Assembly: GCA_019637645.1 (NCBI GenBank) | Contig: JAHBVH010000024.1 | Location: forward strand, 36,206 to 100,205 | Reading direction: 5' to 3' | DNA length: 64,000 nt | From: Caldilineaceae bacterium | GTDB taxonomy: Bacteria; Chloroflexota; Anaerolineae; Caldilineales; Caldilineaceae | Part shown: piece after piece, positions 34,366-43,045 of the stretch | Layout: every line of letters begins with the position of its first letter | How positions within the stretch are numbered: position 1 is the stretch's first letter | The notes under the pieces: generated by a model | The model's database searches: none | What the model saw: the letters and a program-made list of their open reading frames with translations, nothing else | What the model was told of the DNA's origin: nothing | Program-made: the position numbers and the translations under genes

Positions 34366-36192
34366 TTGTCCATTTCATCGTATTCTATGACAGGCGCGGA
34401 CGCTCGCCCAGGGCCGGGAATGTCACCGAAGCGCGAATTCAGCGTTGCCGGGGAATATCCCTATGATCAACGCGGCCCCTTTCGGTGGGTCTTTTCCCAT
34501 CTCTTGCGCTATAAAGGGCTGTTGTTGCTCTTTTTTCTGGCCGCTTCCTCGATCAACCTACTCATGGCCGCGATTCCGCGGCTGACCGGCCTAGCCTTTG
34601 ATGAAGTCTTGTCACCGACCCCCGATCCGCAGCGGTTATTGTGGCTTGGGTTGGGGGTATTGGGCATTGTCCTGCTGCGTGGTCTGCTGGATTTAACCAA
34701 TACGACCTCGATCGAGACATTGGGGCAGCGTTTAGAACGGGATGCCCGCGAGGAGCTTTACATTAGCCTATTGGGGAAAAGCCAGACCTTTCACAACCGC
34801 CAGCGGGTGGGTGATATTATGGCGCGCGCCAGCAATGATGTGCGCCAACTCAACCCTATGATGAACCCGGGCATTTCCCTGATCATCGAGTCGATCATGG
34901 GGGTGATCGCGCCAATTCTTTTTATCTTCTTTCTGAATCCACAGTTGCTATTGGCCCCATTGCTCTTTTTGGTGGTCTTTATCTTTGCCCTACGGCGCTA
35001 CATGAACCAGCTCAATCCGGTGGCGGGCATGCAGCGTGCGCAATTTGGGGAGTTGAACGCCGGATTGACCGAAACCATCAGCGGCATCGAAGTCGTGAAG
35101 GCGATGGCTCAAGAAGCCCAGGAACAACGGAAATTTATCAAAAACGCAACCAGCTACCGCGATTACTTTATTCAAGAAGGGGAGATCCAAGCGCGCTATT
35201 TGCCGCTGCTGCTGCTCGGTTTTGCCTTTACTGGTGCCTTTGTCCACGGCCTCTATTTACTGTCGATTGGTTCCCTAACCGTGGGGCAGTTGGTGGCCTA
35301 TATGGGGTTGGTGGGGCTCTTGCGTTTCCCGGCCTTTATCTCGATCTTCACTTTTTCATTGGTGCAAATGGGCATGGCCGGTGCCGAACGGATTTTGGCA
35401 CTCCTGCGCGAGGAAACTGAACTCGATGAAAACCTAGCTGGCTATAGCGCAACCATGCGCGGCGAAATCCGCTTTGAGAATGTCACCTTCTATTTGGAAA
35501 ATTCACCAGAACAGATGCCAGTGTTGCGCAATCTCTCCTTTACCGCCGCGCCGGGGGAAACGATTGCCATTGTGGGGCAGACGGGTTCGGGAAAGAGCAC
35601 GCTGACCAAACTTGTCAACCGCATCTATGATGTGGATGGCGGGCGGATTCTGATTGATGATGTGGATGTCCGCGAATGGAATTTGGAGTCGCTCCGTTCC
35701 CAGATTTCGACCATCGAACAGGATGTCTTTCTCTTCTCGCGCTCGATCGCGGAAAATATCGGCTTTGGCATGGCGCAGCGTGCGGATCCGGCAGCGATTG
35801 AAGCGGCCGCCCAAGCGGCTCAAGCCCATGAATTTATCACCAGCTTCCGCGATGGCTACCAAACCGAAATTGGCGAACGAGGGGTTACGCTCTCTGGCGG
35901 GCAACGACAGCGCATTGCCATTGCCCGCGCCTTGCTCACCGATCCACGCATTCTTATGATCGATGATTCCACCAGCGCCATTGACAGCGCCACGGAAGAT
36001 CACATCCAACGGGCCATTAACAAAGTGATGGAGGGGCGCACCACGCTGCTCATTACGCATCGGCTTTCCCAAATTCGCCGGGCCGACAAAATTTTGGTAC
36101 TGCATCAAGGCGAAATGGTGGATTGGGGTGACCATGAAACGTTGATGAACCGCTGTCAGCTCTACCAACGCATTTTTGCGCGCTATGTTTAA
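34366..36192 (+). CDS. ABC exporter, half 1 (degenerate NBD: Asp at the catalytic Glu position)
   Basis: A 608-residue fused membrane-ATPase half-transporter. Start TTG 34366 has AAAGGAG seven bases upstream; an ATG at 34387 is the alternative. Six membrane helices occupy about residues 45-330. NBD motifs: Walker A GQTGSGKST (Lys410), canonical signature LSGGQ (509-513), and Walker B ILMIDDS in which the catalytic Glu is replaced by Asp534. Together with the partner at 36221 (non-canonical signature) this matches heterodimeric exporters with one degenerate ATP site, such as TM287/288 and BmrCD. Function: export of lipids, peptides or drugs. Confidence 0.92.
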   Translation: MSISSYSMTGADARPGPGMSPKREFSVAGEYPYDQRGPFRWVFSHLLRYKGLLLLFFLAASSINLLMAAIPRLTGLAFDEVLSPTPDPQRLLWLGLGVLGIVLLRGLLDLTNTTSIETLGQRLERDAREELYISLLGKSQTFHNRQRVGDIMARASNDVRQLNPMMNPGISLIIESIMGVIAPILFIFFLNPQLLLAPLLFLVVFIFALRRYMNQLNPVAGMQRAQFGELNAGLTETISGIEVVKAMAQEAQEQRKFIKNATSYRDYFIQEGEIQARYLPLLLLGFAFTGAFVHGLYLLSIGSLTVGQLVAYMGLVGLLRFPAFISIFTFSLVQMGMAGAERILALLREETELDENLAGYSATMRGEIRFENVTFYLENSPEQMPVLRNLSFTAAPGETIAIVGQTGSGKSTLTKLVNRIYDVDGGRILIDDVDVREWNLESLRSQISTIEQDVFLFSRSIAENIGFGMAQRADPAAIEAAAQAAQAHEFITSFRDGYQTEIGERGVTLSGGQRQRIAIARALLTDPRILMIDDSTSAIDSATEDHIQRAINKVMEGRTTLLITHRLSQIRRADKILVLHQGEMVDWGDHETLMNRCQLYQRIFARYV

Positions 36193-36220
36193 TTACATCT
36201 ACCTTGCCTAGGAGGTTCCG

Positions 36221-38065
36221 ATGGGTTTTATTATGGATGGTCTCGACGCCGAGGCCTATGACCGCTCTTATACAGATCGTGAACTGCTCAAGCGGATTGG
36301 GCGTTACTTCTGGCCGCATCGCCGCAAAATGGGGATTGTTGCCAGTATGATTGTGTTGAATTCGTTGATGGAGGCCGCGCTCCCCTTGTTGATCGCCTAT
36401 GGGTTGGATATTTTGACGAGCACGCCTGATCTACGGACCGAGGTTTGGCAGCGCAGTTGGTGGCTGATCATCGCCATCTTCCTCTCTGGCGCGCTGGCTT
36501 GGACCTTTAACTTTATGCGCCAACGTTATACCGCCAAGACGGTGGGCAATGTGGTATTGGATCTGCGCAAGGATGCTTTTGACGCGGTCTTGGCGCGCGA
36601 TATGTCCTTCTATGATGAGTTTTCGTCGGGCAAGATTGTTAGCCGAGTGACTTCGGATACACAAGATTTCTCGAATGTGGTGACCTTGACGCTGAATCTC
36701 ATGAGCCAGCTTCTGTTGGTGGCTTTGGTGGTGACGCTCTTGCTCTTTATCAATGTGCGGCTGGCGCTGATTGCATTGGCGATTGCCCCCCTGATTGTGA
36801 TTACAGCCTTGCTCTTTCGCCGTATTGCGCGCCATACAACCCAACAAGCCCGCCGCGTGATTGCGCAAGTCAATGCCAACGTGCAAGAGTCGATTGCTGG
36901 CATTGCCATTGCCAAAAACTTTCGCCAGGAGCAGACCATTTATCGGGAGTTTAAGGAGGTCAATGAACAATCCTATCGCTTGAGTTGGCGACAGGGCATT
37001 GTCTTCAGCGCCATCTTCCCCATTCTTAGCACAATTGCGGGCATCGGGACCAGCTTGGTTCTCTACTTTGGGGGCCAGAGCGTGTTGGCGGGTGTGGTTT
37101 CCGCGGGCGCTTGGTTTCTCTTCCTAGAGAGTATTAACCTATTTTGGTTTCCCCTGACCGGCATCGCTTCCTTCTGGAGCCAATTTCAATTAGGCATGTC
37201 GGCCAGTGAACGGGTCTTTGCCCTCATCGACGCCGAAGCACGCGTGACCCAAACGGACAATCAACCAGTGTCCCAGCTTCGTGGCCGCATCGAATTTCGC
37301 GCGATGGATTTTAGTTACAACGAGAAAGAGACCGTCTTAACCAAATTTAACTTGGTCATTCCGGCTGGGCAGACGGTTGCGTTGGTCGGCCATACGGGGG
37401 CGGGTAAATCGAGTTTGGGCAAACTCGTCGCCCGTTTCTATGAATTTCAGGGGGGCCAATTGCTCATTGACGATCGCGATATTCGCAGCCTAGATTTACA
37501 CGACTATCGGCGTTGCTTAGGCATTGTCCCGCAAACACCTTTCCTCTTCTCGGGCACGGTGGCCGATAACATTCGCTATGGCAACCCGACTGCCAGCGAT
37601 GCCGAAGTCGAAGCCGTTGCGCGCCAGGTGGGCGGTGGTGATTGGTTGCAGTCCCTCCCCAATGGCCTAGCCACTGAAATTAGCGAGCAAGGGCGTGGTA
37701 TCTCCATGGGCCAACGCCAACTGGTGGCATTGGCACGCGTCTTGTTACAAAACCCGGGGATTATCATTTTGGATGAAGCGACCGCTAGTGTTGATCCGCT
37801 CACCGAAGCGCAGATTCAAGAGGGGCTGGATGTGGTGCTCCAAGCGCGTACGGCAATTGTGATTGCCCACCGCTTGTCTACCATTAAAGCAGCGGATCGC
37901 ATTATTGTGCTACGCAAGGGCGCGATCATCGAAGCGGGTAACCATGATGACTTGTTGGCACAGGGCGGGCATTACGCGGAGCTTTATAATACCTATTACC
38001 GCCACCAATCCGCCGAATATATCAACACCTGGCATAAGGCGACCCCTGCGCCGGTTATCAACTAA
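36221..38065 (+). CDS. ABC exporter, half 2 (canonical Walker B, altered signature)
   Basis: A 614-residue half-transporter, 28 bp after half 1, with TAGGAGG before ATG 36221. Membrane helices cover about residues 40-310. Walker A is GHTGAGKSS (Lys396). The signature is ISMGQ (494-498) instead of LSGGQ. Walker B is IIILDEAT with catalytic Glu519. Paired with half 1, the intact ATP site uses this Walker A/B with half 1's LSGGQ; the degenerate site uses half 1's Walker A/D534 with this ISMGQ. The pattern of substitutions on opposite sides of one site strongly supports an obligate heterodimer. Confidence 0.92.
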   Translation: MGFIMDGLDAEAYDRSYTDRELLKRIGRYFWPHRRKMGIVASMIVLNSLMEAALPLLIAYGLDILTSTPDLRTEVWQRSWWLIIAIFLSGALAWTFNFMRQRYTAKTVGNVVLDLRKDAFDAVLARDMSFYDEFSSGKIVSRVTSDTQDFSNVVTLTLNLMSQLLLVALVVTLLLFINVRLALIALAIAPLIVITALLFRRIARHTTQQARRVIAQVNANVQESIAGIAIAKNFRQEQTIYREFKEVNEQSYRLSWRQGIVFSAIFPILSTIAGIGTSLVLYFGGQSVLAGVVSAGAWFLFLESINLFWFPLTGIASFWSQFQLGMSASERVFALIDAEARVTQTDNQPVSQLRGRIEFRAMDFSYNEKETVLTKFNLVIPAGQTVALVGHTGAGKSSLGKLVARFYEFQGGQLLIDDRDIRSLDLHDYRRCLGIVPQTPFLFSGTVADNIRYGNPTASDAEVEAVARQVGGGDWLQSLPNGLATEISEQGRGISMGQRQLVALARVLLQNPGIIILDEATASVDPLTEAQIQEGLDVVLQARTAIVIAHRLSTIKAADRIIVLRKGAIIEAGNHDDLLAQGGHYAELYNTYYRHQSAEYINTWHKATPAPVIN

Positions 38066-38085
38066 AAACTATTCTTGAAATAGGT

Positions 38086-38114
38086 TTGACAGCAAGGCCA
38101 AGCTATACTACAAT
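38086..38114 (+). promoter_or_regulatory. Sigma-70-type promoter upstream of the PhyH gene at 38378
   Basis: TTGACA (38086-38091), 17-bp spacer, TACAAT (38109-38114). It implies a leader of about 260 nt that includes the long hairpin at 38239-38284. Confidence 0.7.
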
Positions 38115-38238
38115 TTGCTTGTACATATTTACACAAGTTGCCACCGTTGTTCAGCCAGAGCACGCATCGCAACCTCCCGATCCTCTGACCGGCATCCGCC
38201 TCGCTGTACACTTGCTTGTTTTTTATGCGGCGGGGTAG

Positions 38239-38284
38239 CCCACGTCTGACAGCAGCCTTGGCTAGGCTGCCTGTCAGACGTGGG
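38239..38284 (+). promoter_or_regulatory. Strong hairpin in the leader of the PhyH gene
   Basis: CCCACGTCTGACAG + CAGCC and GGCTG + CCTGTCAGACGTGGG pair into a stem of about 19 bp with a 7-nt loop and one bulge. It contains CTGACAG/CTGTCAG like the dispersed palindromes but has a different outer stem. Its place between a good promoter and the gene makes attenuation possible. Confidence 0.5.
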
Positions 38285-38377
38285 TAGGATATAGCTAGCC
38301 GTGAAAATACCTGCCACTTATACCGCCGCCGCTGAATGGATGCGCGGTACACCAGTAGGACCGAGAAAGCGAGGATT

Positions 38378-39148
38378 ATGTCTATTCAATTAACCGCCGA
38401 ACAGATGGAAGCCTATCATCGGGATGGCTATCTCGTCATCGAAGATCTGCTGACCCCTGCTGAGGTAGAAGGGCTGCGCGAACGTGTCCATGAATACACC
38501 CATGGCGGACGCGCTTGGGATGGCATAAAAGTGCAGATTGAGCCACGAGTCGAACGCGGTGAGCTGACCGTTGCCCACCCCGGTGATGGTGTGCGGAAAA
38601 TTGATCATCTTGTGCAAAGTGATGATCGCTTTCGCCAACTTGGCCTGCATGAGAACATTGTCAGCGTGGTCGAACAGATCGTCGGGCCGGATATTAAATT
38701 GTTCCGCAACAGCTTGCTGTTGAAACCACCGGAAGTTGGCTCGGTCAAGGGGATGCACCAAGATTCACCCTATTGGCCCATTGAACCCATGGATCTCTGC
38801 TCTTGTTGGTTTGCGCTAGATGATGCTACCCCTGAAAATGGCACCATGGCCGTGATTCCCGGTGGTCATAAGTTGGGTTCACTGCCCCACGTCCACGTGA
38901 CCGATGACTACGTGGTCGATGAAAAATATTACAACATGGCCGACACCGTGGTCACACCCATTCGTGCCGGTGGTGGTCTTTTCTTTCATTCGTTGATCCC
39001 CCACTACACGGCCTCTAATCGTTCCAATAAATGGCGGCGTGCCATTGCCCTTTCCTATATGTCGGCTCAATCCAAATATACCGGTGAAGGGGAAGGCCCT
39101 GTCTATTATCACGTTCAAGGCAAGAGCTACCCTGGCTGTGTTCGCTAG
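38378..39148 (+). CDS. Phytanoyl-CoA dioxygenase (PhyH) family oxygenase
   Basis: A 256-residue Fe(II)/2-oxoglutarate oxygenase with the standard start MEAYHRDGYLVIEDLLTPAEV. The iron ligands are His127 and Asp129 in MHQDSPYW and the distal His209 in LIPHYTASNRS; the nearby Arg in KWRRAIALSY may bind 2-oxoglutarate. ATG 38378 is chosen since GCGAGGA lies just upstream; 14 extra residues in the longer frame are unlikely. It precedes the third sugar ABC cluster, echoing the PhyH/binding-protein neighbourhood at the left end of the window. Confidence 0.88.
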   Translation: MSIQLTAEQMEAYHRDGYLVIEDLLTPAEVEGLRERVHEYTHGGRAWDGIKVQIEPRVERGELTVAHPGDGVRKIDHLVQSDDRFRQLGLHENIVSVVEQIVGPDIKLFRNSLLLKPPEVGSVKGMHQDSPYWPIEPMDLCSCWFALDDATPENGTMAVIPGGHKLGSLPHVHVTDDYVVDEKYYNMADTVVTPIRAGGGLFFHSLIPHYTASNRSNKWRRAIALSYMSAQSKYTGEGEGPVYYHVQGKSYPGCVR

Positions 39149-39597
39149 GCTTTTCCGTTTGACGAAGACCCTGACAGGTTTTCCAAACCTGTCAGCTCTA
39201 GTCTGGCGTGAATTCTGATCGGTTACGATCGCACGAATTTCTCCTGCCGGGCAGATCGAACCAAAATTTCAGGATACCGTATACAGCTTGTCGGTCGCCA
39301 ACCATGGCCCTACGTGATCGGCAACTCTATCCGCAGCACCGGCGCTGCATCCACTGATTTCCCATTCCGTCGCAGATAGGAGTTGCCCTGGAGACAGTGC
39401 CTAGCCATTTGATTGGCTAGGTTCCTAGAAATACCTGTCAACAGGGCAGCTCTTAACGAATCTAGGACTTAGGCAAGCCTCGCGCTATCGGCTTTTTCCC
39501 CGGACAGCTTTCCGGCGTACACCATAGCTTGTTGAATAGCCCTATTTTATTCAATTCTATATGACACCCCCACCCTTGTCCGCAAAGGAGATGTAAG
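39149..39597. other. 449-bp spacer before the third sugar ABC system
   Basis: It holds dispersed palindrome copy h (39166-39200, imperfect: CCTGACAGGTT / AACCTGTCAG cores with mismatched outer stem), a small stem CTAGCCATTTGATTGGCTAG near 39401-39420, and TTGAATA...TATTCAA (39532-39554) just upstream of the binding-protein gene, a candidate operator overlapping the expected promoter. No coding frame is convincing. Confidence 0.5.
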
Positions 39598-40956
39598 ATG
39601 TTAGAGCAAAAACGATTCAACCGTCGCCACTTTTTGATGTTGACGGGGATGACCGCTAGTGCAATGGCTGTGGCGGCTTGTGCCGTCCCAGGCGCACCAG
39701 CCCCTGCTGGTGGGGGTGCCGAAGCGCCTGCCGCAGACGGGTTGACCCTGCGCTATCGCTCTTGGCATTCACCGGCGGCCTCGCAGGGGGATACGGCTTG
39801 GTATGATTGGCTCAGTGAGAACTACACCGATGCTACCATTGAATATGAATTTGTTCCCTTTGGTGCTGAATACATCCAGAAGGTGCTGGCCGACTCTGCC
39901 GCTGGCACTCCGCCCGATCTCTTGCACTCTTCGATCATCTGGGCGCGTGAGTTCTATGATCGCGGCGTTCTGCTCGATCTAGACGACTATATTAGCACAG
40001 TCCCCGAGTTGGCCCCTGATCAATTCTATGGCGAGGCGACCAATACCTACCGCTCCAAGGATGGCAAATTCTACGGGGTGCCGTGGGAAGGGCCGGATTC
40101 TTCGATCATCGCGGTCAACAGCAATCTGCTCGCCGAGGCTGGCTATGATCCACAGGGCGCGGACATCCAAACCTGGGACGATTTTGTGGAAGCCGCCAAG
40201 GCGCTGACCAAGTATGAGGGTGATGAAGTGACCCAAGCTGGCTACTTGGTGCAAAGCTACCGTTCGATTGAAACCTTCAATTCGTGGCTGGTAAGCAATG
40301 GTGGGACTATGCACGATGAAGCTTTCTCCGCCGCTACCTTTAATACGGAAGCGGGCTTGGCCGTCATGGAAATGCAGTTGGCGCTGCTCAACGAACACAA
40401 GGTCTCCTTCCCCATCTCGCCGGACCGGCAAGATACGCAGCTCTTTGTGCAAGGTAAGGCGGCCATGGTCCATGCCGGTACCTGGTCTACCACGACCTTT
40501 GACGACCAAAAGCCCGAAGGCTTTGAATATTGGTATATGATCTTCCCCCAAGGGCCACAGGGGCAAGGCAAGGCTGGCACAACTTGGTCGAACATGTTCG
40601 TGCTGCCCAAGGCAACGGCCAACTCCGATGCCGCGTGGGCATTGATGAAATACTGCACAACGCCGCCGGTCGTGATTACGCGCTTTGAGCTTTCGACCCG
40701 CACCACACCACACAAGTCGATCTTTGACACGGAGAAGTGGACCGAAGTGCTCCAACGGGCCCCCCAACGCGCCGTGACCACCTCGGCTGCCGAAGCGGGC
40801 GGCGTCTATCCTTTCTTCCCCTTCTTTACCGAAGCCAACGATGCCATTGGCATTGAACTGGAACAGGTGATGACGGCCGGCAAGGATCCGCAAGAAGCAA
40901 TCAACGAAGCGGAACGCAAAGTGAACGAAGTGATTGCCCGCCGCACGAATGCCTAA
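39598..40956 (+). CDS. Sugar ABC transporter solute-binding lipoprotein
   Basis: A 452-residue extracellular binding protein. AAAGGAGATGTAAG precedes ATG 39598. The N-terminus has NRRHFL (twin-arginine-like), a hydrophobic stretch and a lipobox VAAC near residue 28, then a P/A/G-rich tether. Family segments such as GVPWEGPDSSIIAVN and VQGKAAMVHAGTWS support a family 1 carbohydrate-binding protein. Two permease genes follow after 155 bp. A half copy of the dispersed palindrome lies in that gap, as at the first binding-protein/permease junction. Ligand unknown. Confidence 0.9.
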   Translation: MLEQKRFNRRHFLMLTGMTASAMAVAACAVPGAPAPAGGGAEAPAADGLTLRYRSWHSPAASQGDTAWYDWLSENYTDATIEYEFVPFGAEYIQKVLADSAAGTPPDLLHSSIIWAREFYDRGVLLDLDDYISTVPELAPDQFYGEATNTYRSKDGKFYGVPWEGPDSSIIAVNSNLLAEAGYDPQGADIQTWDDFVEAAKALTKYEGDEVTQAGYLVQSYRSIETFNSWLVSNGGTMHDEAFSAATFNTEAGLAVMEMQLALLNEHKVSFPISPDRQDTQLFVQGKAAMVHAGTWSTTTFDDQKPEGFEYWYMIFPQGPQGQGKAGTTWSNMFVLPKATANSDAAWALMKYCTTPPVVITRFELSTRTTPHKSIFDTEKWTEVLQRAPQRAVTTSAAEAGGVYPFFPFFTEANDAIGIELEQVMTAGKDPQEAINEAERKVNEVIARRTNA

Positions 40957-40991
40957 GGTGGGTTGAGTGAGTGGGTGTCGTATAACGTCCC

Positions 40992-41006
40992 AAACCTGAC
41001 AGGTTT
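40992..41006. repeat. Half copy of the dispersed palindrome (j)
   Basis: AAACCTGACAGGTTT, a single near-palindromic half. It lies between a solute-binding protein gene and its permeases, the same junction type as copy a. Confidence 0.6.
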
Positions 41007-41111
41007 AGGCCGCTAACGACACCCACTGCAAGTGGGCTTTCGCCTGTACTGATCCCCCGTCTGATCCGTTGCTGTTACGTTAACGAGCTTTTGCAGAATA
41101 GGAAGAATTGC

Positions 41112-42038
41112 GTGAGTCAGCTCGCCGTCGAAACCAACCGTGGTCGTCATCGGCCAAAGCCCCTCTGGCAGCAACCACGTAAGTGGATTGCTGGGTATCT
41201 CTTTGTTGGGCCGGCTGCCCTGCTCTTGATCGTCTTCTCTTTGATTTCGATTGGAGTCTCCCTCTATCTGAGCTTTTTTGATTACGATATTATCGCGCGT
41301 GGGGGGCCCTTTGTGGGGTTCGGTAATTATCGCGAGGCGCTCTTTCAGGATGAATTATTCTGGGTGGCTTTGCGCAATACAGCCTACTACGCCGTTGGTG
41401 TCGTCCCCGGCATTACGATCTCGGCCTTCTTATTGGCCCTAGCTGGCCACCGCGTCACGCGTGGCAAAAGCGTCTTTCGCACCATCTACTTTTTGCCCTC
41501 CATTACCCCGATTGTCGTGATCTCGTTGATCTGGGTTTGGCTCTACAGCCCCGAGGGGATGTTTAACCAGATGCTAGCGCAGATTGGCATCAAAGGTCCC
41601 AACTGGCTGATGACCGCTAACACGGCCATGCCCTCGGTGATCATCATGAGTGTCTGGGTCCATGTCGGCTATTACGTGGTCATCTATCTGGCGGGGCTGG
41701 CGGATATCCCGCGCGATTTTTATGATGCGGCTAAGGTGGATGGGGCCAACTGGTGGCAAGAGATTCGCTATGTCACTGTGCCGCTATTGCGCAACGTGAC
41801 CCTCTTTGTCACGGTAACTTTGGCGATTAGCGCCTTTCAGGTCTTTTCGCAAGTCTACATCATGACCATGGGCGGGCCAGGGTCAGCAACTACGAGTATG
41901 CAACTCCTCATCTTCCGCCAGGGCTTTCAATATTTCCGCATGGGTTATGCCTCTGCGCTTTCTTGGCTTCTCTTTGCTGTGATCTTTGTCCTGGTCGCCA
42001 TCCAATTGCGGGCGTCACGCTCTGAGCAGGTTTTTTAG
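41112..42038 (+). CDS. Sugar ABC transporter permease, MalF/UgpA type
   Basis: A 308-residue inner-membrane permease. GTG 41112 is preferred because AGGAAG lies seven bases upstream; an in-frame TTG at 41091 would add seven residues. First helix region KWIAGYLFVGPAALLLIVFS, FLPSITPIVVISLIW, and EAA loop DAAKVDGANWWQEI are typical. It forms a pair with the gene at 42057 and takes sugar from the lipoprotein at 39598. Confidence 0.92.
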   Translation: MSQLAVETNRGRHRPKPLWQQPRKWIAGYLFVGPAALLLIVFSLISIGVSLYLSFFDYDIIARGGPFVGFGNYREALFQDELFWVALRNTAYYAVGVVPGITISAFLLALAGHRVTRGKSVFRTIYFLPSITPIVVISLIWVWLYSPEGMFNQMLAQIGIKGPNWLMTANTAMPSVIIMSVWVHVGYYVVIYLAGLADIPRDFYDAAKVDGANWWQEIRYVTVPLLRNVTLFVTVTLAISAFQVFSQVYIMTMGGPGSATTSMQLLIFRQGFQYFRMGYASALSWLLFAVIFVLVAIQLRASRSEQVF

Positions 42039-42056
42039 TTTGACAAGGGGATCTTT

Positions 42057-42944
42057 ATGAGTCAGCAATCACTTACCCAAACCCCAACCCGTGACGTGGT
42101 GCTTGGACGCCAACGGCCGCAGCCGCGCTTTTCCATGGCTCCCTTTTTTGTCTATTTTTTGCTTATCTTACTGGCACTGGCCATGTTATTCCCCTATTAC
42201 TATCTGGTGATCAATGCCTTTAAGGGAACACGTGGCTTTGCGACGGACCCCTATTCGTTGATCCCCAAAACCTTTACCTTCGAGTCGATTATCTATGCCT
42301 GGAGTACCGGCCAAATCAGCATTTATCTGCGCAACAGCGCCTGGTATGCCTCGATTGTTGTAGTTGTCCAGACCTTGATCAATGCCATGGCCGCCTATGC
42401 CTTTGCCCGGGTTCAATTCCCTGGCCGCAATCTCCTCTTTATGGGCGTCCTTGCGACGATGATGTTACCCTATTCGGTGCTCCTGATCCCAACCTATTTG
42501 ATTGTCTGGTCGTTGGGCTTGGCGAATACGGTCTATGGGGTTGTCATTCCCGGCTTCGCCAGCGCCTATGGCATCTTTATGTTACGCCAGTTCTTTCTCA
42601 ATATTCCTTTTGAATTGGAAGACGCGGCGCGGATCGACGGTTGTAGCCGCGCGCGGATCTTTTTCCAAATTATTCTGCCCCTGGCCCAACCGGCCCTGGT
42701 CACCATCGCCATGTTTACCTTTATCGGCGAGTGGTCTAGCTTCCTCTGGCCGTTGGTGGTCTTATCCAGCAATAAACTCTACCCGATCACGGTTGGCATT
42801 GCGCTTTTCCGGGGCGAACATTCGCTCTACTACGACCGGGTCTTTGCGGCTTCCTTGCTCGCTACTTTTCCCCTCTTGGTGCTCTTTTTCTTCGGCCAAC
42901 GCTATATTATCGGTGGTATTAGCCTAACCGGGCTGAAAGGCTAA
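42057..42944 (+). CDS. Sugar ABC transporter permease, MalG/UgpE type
   Basis: A 295-residue permease with about six membrane helices. ATG 42057 follows AAGGGG. The EAA loop is [15 protein letters not shown] and the C-terminus YIIGGISLTGLKG is the standard end. The stop is followed by a strong hairpin (42985-43025) before a large esterase gene, so the transporter operon may end there or be only partly read through. Confidence 0.92.
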   Translation: MSQQSLTQTPTRDVVLGRQRPQPRFSMAPFFVYFLLILLALAMLFPYYYLVINAFKGTRGFATDPYSLIPKTFTFESIIYAWSTGQISIYLRNSAWYASIVVVVQTLINAMAAYAFARVQFPGRNLLFMGVLATMMLPYSVLLIPTYLIVWSLGLANTVYGVVIPGFASAYGIFMLRQFFLNIPFELEDAARIDGCSRARIFFQIILPLAQPALVTIAMFTFIGEWSSFLWPLVVLSSNKLYPITVGIALFRGEHSLYYDRVFAASLLATFPLLVLFFFGQRYIIGGISLTGLKG

Positions 42945-42984
42945 CTTCGCCATCACTTTCCCCAAACCATAAACAACTTCGCTA

Positions 42985-43025
42985 GGGTTTTTGCCGTTGA
43001 TCACCCCGATCAACGGCAAAAACCC
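42985..43025 (+). terminator. Perfect 18-bp stem between permease and esterase genes
   Basis: GGGTTTTTGCCGTTGATC (42985-43002) pairs exactly with 43008-43025 around ACCCC. It ends nine bases before the AGGAG of the esterase, so besides termination it could shape access to that ribosome site. Confidence 0.6.
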
Positions 43026-43045
43026 CGCTTTCCATAGGAGTGGCC

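Noticed and set aside
39979..40893. 304-codon minus-strand frame inside the third binding-protein gene
   Set aside because: Antisense shadow; the + strand protein has a signal, a lipobox and family motifs.
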